Positions 1 through 5,078 of a stretch of 5,078 bases of DNA are shown here, piece by piece. Each line of letters opens with the position of its first letter. The first letter of the stretch is position 1. The position numbers and the translations under genes were made by a program. Location of the stretch: NCBI GenBank assembly GCA_023436715.1, contig JAEZIJ010000020.1:1-5078 (forward strand). The letters run 5' to 3'. This DNA is from Acidobacteriota bacterium. GTDB taxonomy: Bacteria; Acidobacteriota; Terriglobia; Bryobacterales; Bryobacteraceae. Below the pieces are notes generated by a model. The model saw only the letters and a program-made list of their open reading frames with translations, ran no database searches and had not been told where the DNA came from.

Positions 1-15
1 AGGATGGTAATTGGT

Positions 16-261
16 ATGAAAGCAACGGCTATTGTGAGATAGATTGATGAGCTGGGGAGAGTAGTTCTTCCAAAAGAGTTAAGAAGAACGTTTGAGATCA
101 ATGAGGGGGATGCGCTGGAGATCTACGTAGATGGCAATTCGATAATTCTCGAGAAATATGAGCGAGAATGCGTATTCTGCGGAGAAGCAAAAGATGTAAC
201 AGATTACAAAGGTAAGAACATTTGCCAGAGCTGCAGAAAAGAACTTAAGGGGGCTAAATAA
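16..261 (+). pseudogene. AbrB/SpoVT-type DNA-binding protein with zinc ribbon, interrupted by amber codon 9
   Basis: This frame encodes an 81-codon protein that, apart from one TAG at 40-42 (codon 9), is a clear member of the AbrB/MazE/SpoVT swapped-hairpin family of small dimeric transcription regulators. After the stop come the family hallmarks: IDELGRVVLPKELRRTF (codons 10-26) and EGDALEIYVDGNSIILEKY (30-48). A zinc ribbon follows, with Cys52/Cys55 (CVFC) and Cys70/Cys73 (CQSC). Family members usually carry Lys, Arg or another polar residue at the stop position, so one base change explains it. An in-frame ATG at 4 is possible, but ATG 16 matches the usual MKxTxIVR start; a purine-rich AGGATGG lies just upstream at the window edge. 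No good start codon follows the TAG, and restarting there would lose the first beta strand. The end overlaps the next ATG by one base. It was probably a phage or host-type regulator, now likely inactive unless the amber codon is suppressed. Confidence 0.85.
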
Positions 262-536
262 TGCGGGCTACTTGCACAAAATGTGGACAACCATGGAGTG
301 TAAGCATACATAAAAAGCTTAATAAACCCTATGTTTGCCCTAGGTGTACAAAGATTAAGAAAATTGCATTACTGGTTGTGGGATTCATTATTTGATGCCT
401 TTTGGTACCTAAACTCAATGGCATTGCAAATGATCAACGAGGATACCAGGCAGTGGGTGGTGAGGTGTTAATACCAGTTCTATATTTGGCCGCAGTAGTA
501 TTAATAAATGAAATTGGAGGTTTGGTAAATGAATAA
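261..536 (+). pseudogene. Small zinc-ribbon membrane protein interrupted by in-frame TGA
   Basis: The open part (261-395) encodes 44 residues: a zinc ribbon with Cys5/Cys8 (CTKC) and Cys26/Cys29 (CPRC), a basic stretch (KIKK) and the start of a hydrophobic segment (IALLVVGFII). A TGA at 393-395 cuts this segment. The same frame then stays open for 46 more codons, continuing the membrane segment (CLLVP), then a polar loop, a second hydrophobic segment (EVLIPVLYLAAVVLI, about residues 69-82) and TAA at 534-536. Read through, it would be a 91-residue protein with a cytoplasmic zinc ribbon and two membrane helices. Its end overlaps the start of the next gene by 8 bases, as expected in this compact operon; ending at 395 would leave an unusual 133-base gap. 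The site AAGGGGG (247-253) precedes ATG 261. Trp (TGG) or Arg (CGA/AGA) are one-step ancestors of the TGA; Trp suits a membrane segment better. I do not recognise a named family. A functional 44-residue peptide cannot be excluded. Confidence 0.7.
516..520 (+). promoter_or_regulatory. Ribosome binding site GGAGG for the 67-residue gene
   Basis: GGAGG lies 8 bases before ATG 529. It sits inside the 3' end of the interrupted zinc-ribbon gene, so translation of the two was probably coupled. If ribosomes now stop at 393-395, this site must load ribosomes on its own, which its strength should allow. Confidence 0.75.
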
Positions 537-732
537 AGCAAGTGCATTGCATCTGGTTTACTCAATCATTACTGACAAAAGGAATGAAAATCGTTATTGC
601 ATGACACAGATAAGAGACCGTGAAACGTTAACTGTGGAAGCTACATATTCAGATGCAGTAAAAGTTATCGAAGAACTGTACAACGAAGAAAAACAAAAAG
701 AAAAAGCACCCATAGAAGGCGCTAACAAATAA
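529..732 (+). CDS. Small phage protein of unknown function (67 aa)
   Basis: This is an intact gene with a strong GGAGG site and ATG start, on the same strand and in the same run as its neighbours. The protein begins with a mildly hydrophobic stretch (ALHLVYSIIT). It then looks beta-rich, with a charged core (CMTQIRDRETLTVEATY), followed by a predicted amphipathic helix (SDAVKVIEELYNEEKQ) and a lysine-rich, probably disordered tail. No signal peptide, membrane helix, metal site or known catalytic motif is visible. It is followed by 42 bases before the next gene, one of the larger gaps in the operon. I do not recognise the family. The size and position fit the small accessory proteins found in phage early operons, and no function can be assigned. 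Confidence 0.7.
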   Translation: MNKASALHLVYSIITDKRNENRYCMTQIRDRETLTVEATYSDAVKVIEELYNEEKQKEKAPIEGANK

Positions 733-756
733 CATTCTAAAAGAATTATATACCGG

Positions 757-762
757 AAGGAG
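757..762 (+). promoter_or_regulatory. Ribosome binding site AAGGAG with long spacer to ATG 775
   Basis: The AAGGAG core lies 12 bases before ATG 775, longer than the usual 6-9. The intervening TTG at 767-769 is out of frame with the gene, so ATG 775 remains the start. Initiation may be weaker than the core match suggests. Confidence 0.65.
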
Positions 763-774
763 TCAATTGTAAAT

Positions 775-1044
775 ATGCCACGACTTGAAAATTGGAAGAT
801 TTGTGAAAGCCCTAGTCAGGATTTTATTGCACCTGAGATTCGAAAAAGGTTTATAAATGGCAATGTTTATGGCCATTCAAAATTTAATGAAGGTGTCCCT
901 GTTAATACATCTATATTGCTAAGTATAGATATAGCTAATAGAGTAGCAGTAACTAAAAACAGTGTATATGAGCTTGGTGAAATGGATCCTGAATATAAAA
1001 AATGGTATGAGAAAAACATATTTGAAAGTGAGGATCATGAATAA
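775..1044 (+). CDS. Conserved-looking phage protein of unknown function (89 aa)
   Basis: This intact gene's stop codon directly abuts the start of the ATPase gene (TAA then ATG, no gap), so the two are almost certainly co-expressed. The protein reads as a compact, soluble, mostly beta fold. It has an N-terminal RLENWKICES, a central GNVYGHSKFNEGVPVNTS (residues 29-46), strands around SILLSIDIANRVAVTKNSVYELGE, and a C-terminal helix with DPEYKKWYEKN (71-81). From memory, proteins with this pattern (NVYGH followed by a serine- or threonine-rich strand, then YELGE and DPEY) occur in early regions of Firmicute phages and prophages, usually labelled hypothetical. I cannot verify that here. There is no catalytic motif, metal site, signal peptide or membrane segment. 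Its place beside the SMC-like ATPase hints at a role in phage replication or its control, but this is inference only. Confidence 0.75.
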   Translation: MPRLENWKICESPSQDFIAPEIRKRFINGNVYGHSKFNEGVPVNTSILLSIDIANRVAVTKNSVYELGEMDPEYKKWYEKNIFESEDHE

Positions 1045-2346
1045 ATGGATACTATCAAAATAAATAAGCTTGAAATTGAAAATGTGAAGAGAGTAAAGGC
1101 CGTTAAAATCGAGCCAACTGCAAGCGGGCTCACTATTTTAGGAGGTAAAAACGGTCAGGGAAAAACTACAGTGCTTGATTCAATTGCCTGGGTACTGGGT
1201 GGTGAGAAATTCCGCCCATCTGAAGCGCAACGTGAAGGCTCAGTTATTCCACCAAACTTACATATTGTGTTGAGCAATGGGCTGGTTGTGGAACGTAAAG
1301 GTAAAAATAGCGACCTGAAGGTCACTGATCCAACAGGAACTAAAGCCGGCCAGCAGCTCCTAAACGAATTTGTTGAACAGCTGGCATTGGACCTTCCAAA
1401 GTTCATGAATTCATCCAACAGGGAAAAGGCTGAAACTCTTCTCAAGATAATTGGCGCCGGCGCTCAACTCTATGAATACGAACGTCAGGAAAAAGAACTA
1501 TATAATAAACGTCTTACTATTGGACAGATTGCTGATCAGAAGAAAAAGTTTGCTAAGGAGCAGCCGTATTATCCTGATGCTCCAAAGGTACCGGTATCTG
1601 CATCAGAATTAATCAGACAGCAGCAAGAGATTCTGGCCAGAAATGGTGAGAATCAACGGAAGCGTGACAAAGCATTAAGTCTCCACGCTGAGAGAAATCG
1701 GCTTGCTGAAAAAGTGAATTCTTTAAAGGAAGAGCTTGATAAATACCAAAAACAGCTTATTCAGGTTGATCAGGATATGACAATTGCTTACAAAACTTCG
1801 GAACAGTTACACGATGAATCAACAGAAGAACTCGAACGTAACATTGCCAACATCGAGGAGATCAATCGTAAGGTCAGAGCTAATCTCGACAAGGACAAAG
1901 CTGAAGATGATGCCCTGGATTATGCAAATCAGTACAATACCCTCACCACTCAGATTGACAATGTAAGGCAGTCAAAAATTGATTTGCTGAAAAATGCGAA
2001 CCTACCGTTGCCAGGACTATCTGTTGAGGATGGTGAGCTTACATATAACGGTAAGAAGTGGGATTGCATGAGTGGATCTGAGCAGCTCAGGGTAGCTGTA
2101 GCAATTGTACGAAAGCTCAACCCGAAATGTGGATTTGTGCTGATGGACAAGCTTGAACAGATGGATTTAGATACTCTTCAGGAATTTGGGTTGTGGCTTG
2201 AACAGGAAGGCCTCCAGGTTATAGCAACCAGGGTAAGTACCGGTGATGAATGCAGCATCATTATAGAAGATGGGTACTCTGCAGGCGAAAGGCCAAGTGA
2301 CCCTATTATAGATAATAGTCAGAAATGGAAAGCAGGTGAATTTTGA
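1045..2346 (+). CDS. SMC/SbcC-like coiled-coil ATPase (phage AAA family)
   Basis: The protein (433 aa) has the split ATPase head of the Rad50/SbcC/SMC type. The N-terminal part has a Walker A, GKNGQGKT (residues 34-41). A largely helical, charged coiled-coil region follows (about 145-315), with a proline-rich break (PYYPDAPKVP, 174-183). The C-terminal part has an ABC-type signature MSGSEQLR (342-349), a Walker B strand GFVLMD (Asp368), and a D-loop-like LEQMDLD (370-376). At 433 residues the coiled coil is far shorter than in cellular SbcC/Rad50 (about 1000 or more), and there is no CxxC zinc hook at its middle. The family is known from DNA end processing and repair; phage versions sit next to recombination genes. 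ATG 1045 abuts the previous stop, with GTGAGGA at 1028-1034 as ribosome site. The TGA stop overlaps the next ATG by one base. No paired MRE11/SbcD-type nuclease is seen in the window. The general ATPase class is secure; the exact DNA role is inferred. Confidence 0.88.
   Translation: MDTIKINKLEIENVKRVKAVKIEPTASGLTILGGKNGQGKTTVLDSIAWVLGGEKFRPSEAQREGSVIPPNLHIVLSNGLVVERKGKNSDLKVTDPTGTKAGQQLLNEFVEQLALDLPKFMNSSNREKAETLLKIIGAGAQLYEYERQEKELYNKRLTIGQIADQKKKFAKEQPYYPDAPKVPVSASELIRQQQEILARNGENQRKRDKALSLHAERNRLAEKVNSLKEELDKYQKQLIQVDQDMTIAYKTSEQLHDESTEELERNIANIEEINRKVRANLDKDKAEDDALDYANQYNTLTTQIDNVRQSKIDLLKNANLPLPGLSVEDGELTYNGKKWDCMSGSEQLRVAVAIVRKLNPKCGFVLMDKLEQMDLDTLQEFGLWLEQEGLQVIATRVSTGDECSIIIEDGYSAGERPSDPIIDNSQKWKAGEF
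2334..2339 (+). promoter_or_regulatory. Ribosome binding site AGGTGA deciding ATG 2346
   Basis: AGGTGA lies 6 bases before ATG 2346 but only 3 bases before the in-frame TTG at 2343. The spacing favours ATG 2346, giving the TGATG overlap with the upstream gene and probably coupled translation. Confidence 0.7.
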
Positions 2347-3467
2347 TGGAGATAGCTAGAGGCGTTATTAAAAGCGCTCAAAAGATTGTAATTTACGGCC
2401 CTGAAGGTATAGGGAAATCGACCTTCGCGTCCATGTTCCCAGGAGCTCTTTTTATTGACACAGAAGGAAGTACAAAGTTCATGGATGTCGCACGTCTTCC
2501 TAAGCCTTATAGTTGGCAGATGTTATTGGATGACGTCAATTATGTATATGTGCACCCTGAGGTATGTGGAACATTGGTAATAGACACAGCGGATTGGGCC
2601 GAAAAGCTTTGCTCAGAAGATTTATGTGCAAAGTCTCAAAAGGCTGGAATAGAAGACTTTGGTTATGGTAAAGGATATGTTTACCTTGGAGAAGATTTTG
2701 GTAAGCTACTTAATACCCTTGAAGAGATTGTAAACATGGGAGTCAATGTGGTCTTTACAGCGCATGCTCAAATGAGAAAGTTTGAGCAGCCGGACGAAAT
2801 GGGTGCTTATGATCGGTGGGAAATGAAGCTCCAGAAAAAAACTGCCCCGCTGTTGAAGGAATGGGCTGATGCAGTATTGTTCGTTAACTACCAGACATAC
2901 GTTGTAAATGTTGATGGCCAGGGGACATCGAAAGGCAAGAACAAGGCGCAAGGTGGCAAAAGAGTTATGCATACCAGCCATCATCCTTGCTGGGATGCAA
3001 AGAACAGATACAACCTGCCTCCTGATGTTGATTTTGACTATTCTGTGATTGCTCCATTTATTCCTGTTAAGGGTTCAGCAGCACCAGTGCAATACGTCTC
3101 AGCTCAGCCAGTACAGCAACAGGACGTTCCAGCACCTACAGTTACAGAGAATAAGTCTGCCAATGTACATATTCAGCAGCAATTACCGGCAGATCCTCAA
3201 CAGCAGTCCCCAGTACAACAAGCAGCACCAACAGTGACTAATGAAGATATTTCTATTGTTCCAAAAGCGCTGGCAGCACTGATGAATGAAAAACAGGTAA
3301 CACTTAAAGAAATTCAGGATGCAGTTGCATATAAAGGGTATTTCCCTGCTGATACACCTTTCAAAGCATACCCGAATGAATTTGTATCGGGTGTACTGAT
3401 AGCAGCGTGGCCACAGGTTTTTAATGTAATTGATTTATTGAGAAGTAAAGAAATAGCACCATTCTAA
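2346..3467 (+). CDS. AAA_24-type P-loop ATPase, Sak4/RecA-like candidate
   Basis: Starting at ATG 2346 the protein has 373 residues. The N-terminal domain (about 1-240) is a RecA-fold P-loop ATPase of the phage AAA_24 type. Walker A is GPEGIGKST (18-26), followed by the strand LFIDTEGS (35-42) typical of this family. Walker B is GTLVIDTADW (75-84, Asp80), and a sensor-like VVFTAH (135-140) follows. A Q/P/A-rich, probably disordered linker follows (about 243-298), with two similar APTVT motifs, and then a small C-terminal helical domain (about 301-373) ending EIAPF. Related phage proteins include Sak4-like single-strand annealing proteins, so a role in annealing or strand exchange is plausible. 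This would fit its place between an SbcC-like ATPase and a DUF669 protein. That specific role is inference; P-loop ATPase is well supported. The gene overlaps its upstream neighbour by one base and is followed by 26 bases before the next gene. Confidence 0.87.
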   Translation: MEIARGVIKSAQKIVIYGPEGIGKSTFASMFPGALFIDTEGSTKFMDVARLPKPYSWQMLLDDVNYVYVHPEVCGTLVIDTADWAEKLCSEDLCAKSQKAGIEDFGYGKGYVYLGEDFGKLLNTLEEIVNMGVNVVFTAHAQMRKFEQPDEMGAYDRWEMKLQKKTAPLLKEWADAVLFVNYQTYVVNVDGQGTSKGKNKAQGGKRVMHTSHHPCWDAKNRYNLPPDVDFDYSVIAPFIPVKGSAAPVQYVSAQPVQQQDVPAPTVTENKSANVHIQQQLPADPQQQSPVQQAAPTVTNEDISIVPKALAALMNEKQVTLKEIQDAVAYKGYFPADTPFKAYPNEFVSGVLIAAWPQVFNVIDLLRSKEIAPF

Positions 3468-3477
3468 ACATATTGAA

Positions 3478-3483
3478 AAGGAG
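3478..3483 (+). promoter_or_regulatory. Ribosome binding site AAGGAG deciding ATG 3494
   Basis: AAGGAG lies 10 bases before ATG 3494. A start at the in-frame TTG 3473 would put this site inside the gene and has no ribosome site of its own, so ATG 3494 is chosen. Confidence 0.85.
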
Positions 3484-3493
3484 ATATTTAACT

Positions 3494-3976
3494 ATGGGTA
3501 ATGAACGTGAACTTGGATGGAATGAAGTAATAGAAAATGACGGTCCGGATTTTGTTATACTCCCGGAAGGTGATTATGATTTTGAGGTAACGGAGTTTGA
3601 AAGAGCAAGGCATAACGGTAGCGATAAGCTGCCAGCCTGCAACAAAGCAGTAATACATATCAAAATTGATGCGCCTGAAGGAGTTTCCACAATAAAGCAT
3701 AACCTTTTCCTTCATACTAAGACAGAAGGTATGCTATGTGCATTCTTTACCGCAATTGGTCAAAGAAAAAAGGGTGAACGTGCCACTATGAACTGGAATG
3801 CAGTTGTTGGCTCAAAGGGTAGGTGCAAAGTTGGTATCAGAACCTGGAAGACTGATGACGGTCGTGAAATGTCCTCAAATGAGATCAAAAGGTTCTATGA
3901 TCCGGAGGCTGTTAAGCCAACAACTAACAATTCTCAGCCGGCTGCTCAAAAGACCTTTGAGGCAGGGAGGTTTTAG
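3494..3976 (+). CDS. DUF669 family phage protein, possible ssDNA-binding protein
   Basis: The protein has 160 residues from ATG 3494. It matches the pattern I know for DUF669, a phage-restricted family in replication modules. It begins with LPEGDYDFEVTEFERARH (23-40), followed by GSDKLPACNKA (42-52). A beta strand IHIKID comes next, then LFLHTKTEGMLCAFFTAIGQ (71-90), the basic RKKGE (91-95), MNWNAVVGSKGRCKVGI (99-115), and a variable tail ending FEAGRF. The strand-rich core and basic/aromatic residues suit single-stranded DNA binding, and members are often listed as putative phage SSB-like proteins. That role is not proven by anything in this sequence. The tail (about 136-160) is polar and probably disordered. 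Its TAG stop is two bases before the helicase ATG, so the two are tightly coupled. A TAA follows in the same frame four codons after the TAG. Family assignment is fairly sure; function is inferred. Confidence 0.85.
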   Translation: MGNERELGWNEVIENDGPDFVILPEGDYDFEVTEFERARHNGSDKLPACNKAVIHIKIDAPEGVSTIKHNLFLHTKTEGMLCAFFTAIGQRKKGERATMNWNAVVGSKGRCKVGIRTWKTDDGREMSSNEIKRFYDPEAVKPTTNNSQPAAQKTFEAGRF

Positions 3977-3978
3977 TT

Positions 3979-5078
3979 ATGCAGCTAAGACCATACCAGC
4001 AACAGGCCAAGGAGGCTGTACTGACTGAGTGGCAAAAAGGTATCAGGAAAACACTTCTGGTTCTAGTGACTGGTGGAGGTAAGACAATCATTTTCTCTAA
4101 AGTAACTGAAGATTGTGTCAGAAACGGTGAACGGGTTTTAATACTCGCTCACCGTGGAGAGCTCCTCGATCAGGCTGCAGACAAATTGAAAAAGGCTACA
4201 AATTTGGGTTGCGCTACGGAGAAAGCTGAAGAATCCTGTATTGGTAGTTGGTTCAGAGTAGTTGTTGGCTCTGTACAAACTCTCATGAGAGAGAAAAGGC
4301 TGCAGCAGTTCCCAAAAGACTATTTCAACACAATTATTATTGACGAAGCCCATCATTGCCTGTCTGACAGTTACCAGCGTGTATTAAACCACTTTGATGA
4401 AGCTAAAGTATTGGGAGTTACAGCAACTCCAGATCGTGGGGATATGCGAAACTTAGGTCAATTCTTTGAATCCCTAGCTTATGAATATACTTTACCCCGG
4501 GCGATAAAAGAAGGTTATTTATGCCCTATCAAAGCTCAGACTATTCCTCTTAAGTTGGATCTATCCGGAGTCAGTGTCCAGGCCGGTGATTTTAAAAATA
4601 GTGATCTAGGCAATGCATTGGAACCATATCTCGAAAGTATAGCAGATGAAATGTTAAAATGCTGTGCGGACCGTAAATCAGTTGTATTCCTTCCTTTAAT
4701 AAAAACTAGTCAGAAGTTCAAAGATATTTTAAATAGTAAAGGCTTTAGAGCTGCAGAAGTTAATGGAGACAGCCAGGACAGAGAGCAAATATTATCCGAC
4801 TTTGATTCAGGAAAATACAATGTTATTTGCAACTCTATGTTACTTACGGAAGGCTGGGACTGTCCGAGTGTTGACTGCATTGTGGTCCTCAGGCCAACTA
4901 AAATCAGAAGCTTATATGTTCAGATGGTTGGGCGCGGTACCCGACTGCATCCCGGAAAGGATCACCTTCTCTTATTGGATTTCTTATGGCATACCGAACG
5001 TCATGAGCTTTGTCATCCAGCTGCACTAATCTGTGAGTCTGAAGAAGTTGCAAAAAAGATGACAGAAAACATTGAAGC
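3979..5078 (+). CDS. SF2 DEAD/DEAH-box helicase, 3' end beyond window
   Basis: The frame is open from ATG 3979 to the window end (366 full codons), so the C terminus is missing. Superfamily 2 motifs appear in order: a Q-motif-like LRPYQQQA (3-10); motif I TGGGKT (31-36); motif Ia LILAHRGELLDQ (54-65); GSVQTL (97-102); motif II DEAH (122-125) within IIIDEAHH; motif III TAT (148-150); motif V-like SMLLTEGWDCPSVD (286-299); and motif VI QMVGRGTR (315-322) with the arginine finger. Both RecA-like domains are therefore present, and the missing part is an accessory C-terminal region. Family members use ATP to unwind or remodel DNA or RNA; this type (UvrB/RecQ-distant, Type III restriction-like) is common after DUF669 genes in Firmicute phages. 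GGGAGG (3965-3970) lies 8 bases before the ATG. The Walker A is preceded by Val rather than the usual Pro/Ala, but GxGKT is intact. Confidence 0.93.
   Translation, partial: MQLRPYQQQAKEAVLTEWQKGIRKTLLVLVTGGGKTIIFSKVTEDCVRNGERVLILAHRGELLDQAADKLKKATNLGCATEKAEESCIGSWFRVVVGSVQTLMREKRLQQFPKDYFNTIIIDEAHHCLSDSYQRVLNHFDEAKVLGVTATPDRGDMRNLGQFFESLAYEYTLPRAIKEGYLCPIKAQTIPLKLDLSGVSVQAGDFKNSDLGNALEPYLESIADEMLKCCADRKSVVFLPLIKTSQKFKDILNSKGFRAAEVNGDSQDREQILSDFDSGKYNVICNSMLLTEGWDCPSVDCIVVLRPTKIRSLYVQMVGRGTRLHPGKDHLLLLDFLWHTERHELCHPAALICESEEVAKKMTENIE

Noticed and set aside
393..424. TGA as selenocysteine with a downstream hairpin (ATGCC 395-399 pairing with GGCAT 420-424)
   Set aside because: The stem is only 5 base pairs with a loose 20-base loop, no convincing SECIS-like apex is seen, and selenocysteine in the middle of a membrane helix has no obvious role.
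16..536. Reassigned genetic code with TAG and/or TGA read as an amino acid
   Set aside because: About 1,330 codons of four large downstream genes contain no internal TAG or TGA. Both codons also serve as natural stops there (TGA 2344-2346, TAG 3974-3976), placed exactly at gene junctions.
734..746. Inverted repeat ATTCT-AAA-AGAAT in the 42-base gap as a terminator or operator
   Set aside because: The 5-base AT-rich stem has a 3-base loop and no T-run, so it is too weak to call.
909..930. Inverted repeat ATCTATA-8-TATAGAT as an operator or terminator
   Set aside because: It is AT-rich, inside a coding region, has no T-tract, and a few 7-base repeats of this kind are expected by chance in 5 kb.
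1155..1445. Minus-strand open frame opposite the SMC-like ATPase
   Set aside because: It lies entirely opposite conserved ATPase sequence, with no ribosome site and a biased, non-protein-like composition; it is a shadow frame.
3473..3493. TTG start adding seven residues to the DUF669 protein
   Set aside because: The strong AAGGAG site (3478-3483) would lie inside the gene, and the extra residues are just its translation (KRRYLT).
4763..5029. 88-residue open frame inside the helicase gene
   Set aside because: It lies in a different frame over the conserved motif V and VI region of the helicase, has no ribosome site, and its protein shows no family features.

Overview
The window looks like the start of the early replication/recombination module of a temperate phage or prophage from a low-to-moderate GC Firmicute, most likely of the Clostridia/Negativicutes type. 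The basis is the strong AGGAGG-type ribosome sites, the AT-leaning codon use, tight one-strand gene packing, and a gene order typical of such phages: AbrB-type regulator, small unknown proteins, SMC/SbcC-like ATPase, AAA_24-type P-loop ATPase, DUF669 protein, DEAD/DEAH-box helicase. Assignments come from reading motifs and recalling families; no database was searched.

Left part (1-536): two small genes lie head to tail and share TAATG. Each is broken by one in-frame stop. The first (16-261) is an AbrB/SpoVT-type DNA-binding protein with a C-terminal CxxC...CxxC zinc ribbon and an amber codon at codon 9. The second (261-536) is a zinc-ribbon protein that would have two membrane segments; a TGA at 393-395 falls inside the first of them. 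In both, reading through the stop gives a sensible protein that ends exactly where the next gene begins.

Middle (529-1044): two intact small unknown proteins of 67 and 89 residues.

Right part (1045-5078): four intact genes, nearly abutting. They encode an SMC/SbcC-like ATPase with a coiled coil (433 aa), an AAA_24/Sak4-like P-loop ATPase with a Q/P-rich linker and a C-terminal domain (373 aa), a DUF669 protein (160 aa) that may bind single-stranded DNA, and an SF2 helicase cut off by the window end (366 codons seen). Together they plausibly handle single-stranded DNA, strand annealing and unwinding during phage replication. No recT/redB/erf-type annealing gene, exonuclease or primase is visible in the window.

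All genes are on the + strand and behave as one operon. I see no convincing promoter, factor-independent terminator, RNA gene, CRISPR array, IS element or att site. There is no gene-free stretch over 300 bases once the two broken genes are recognised.
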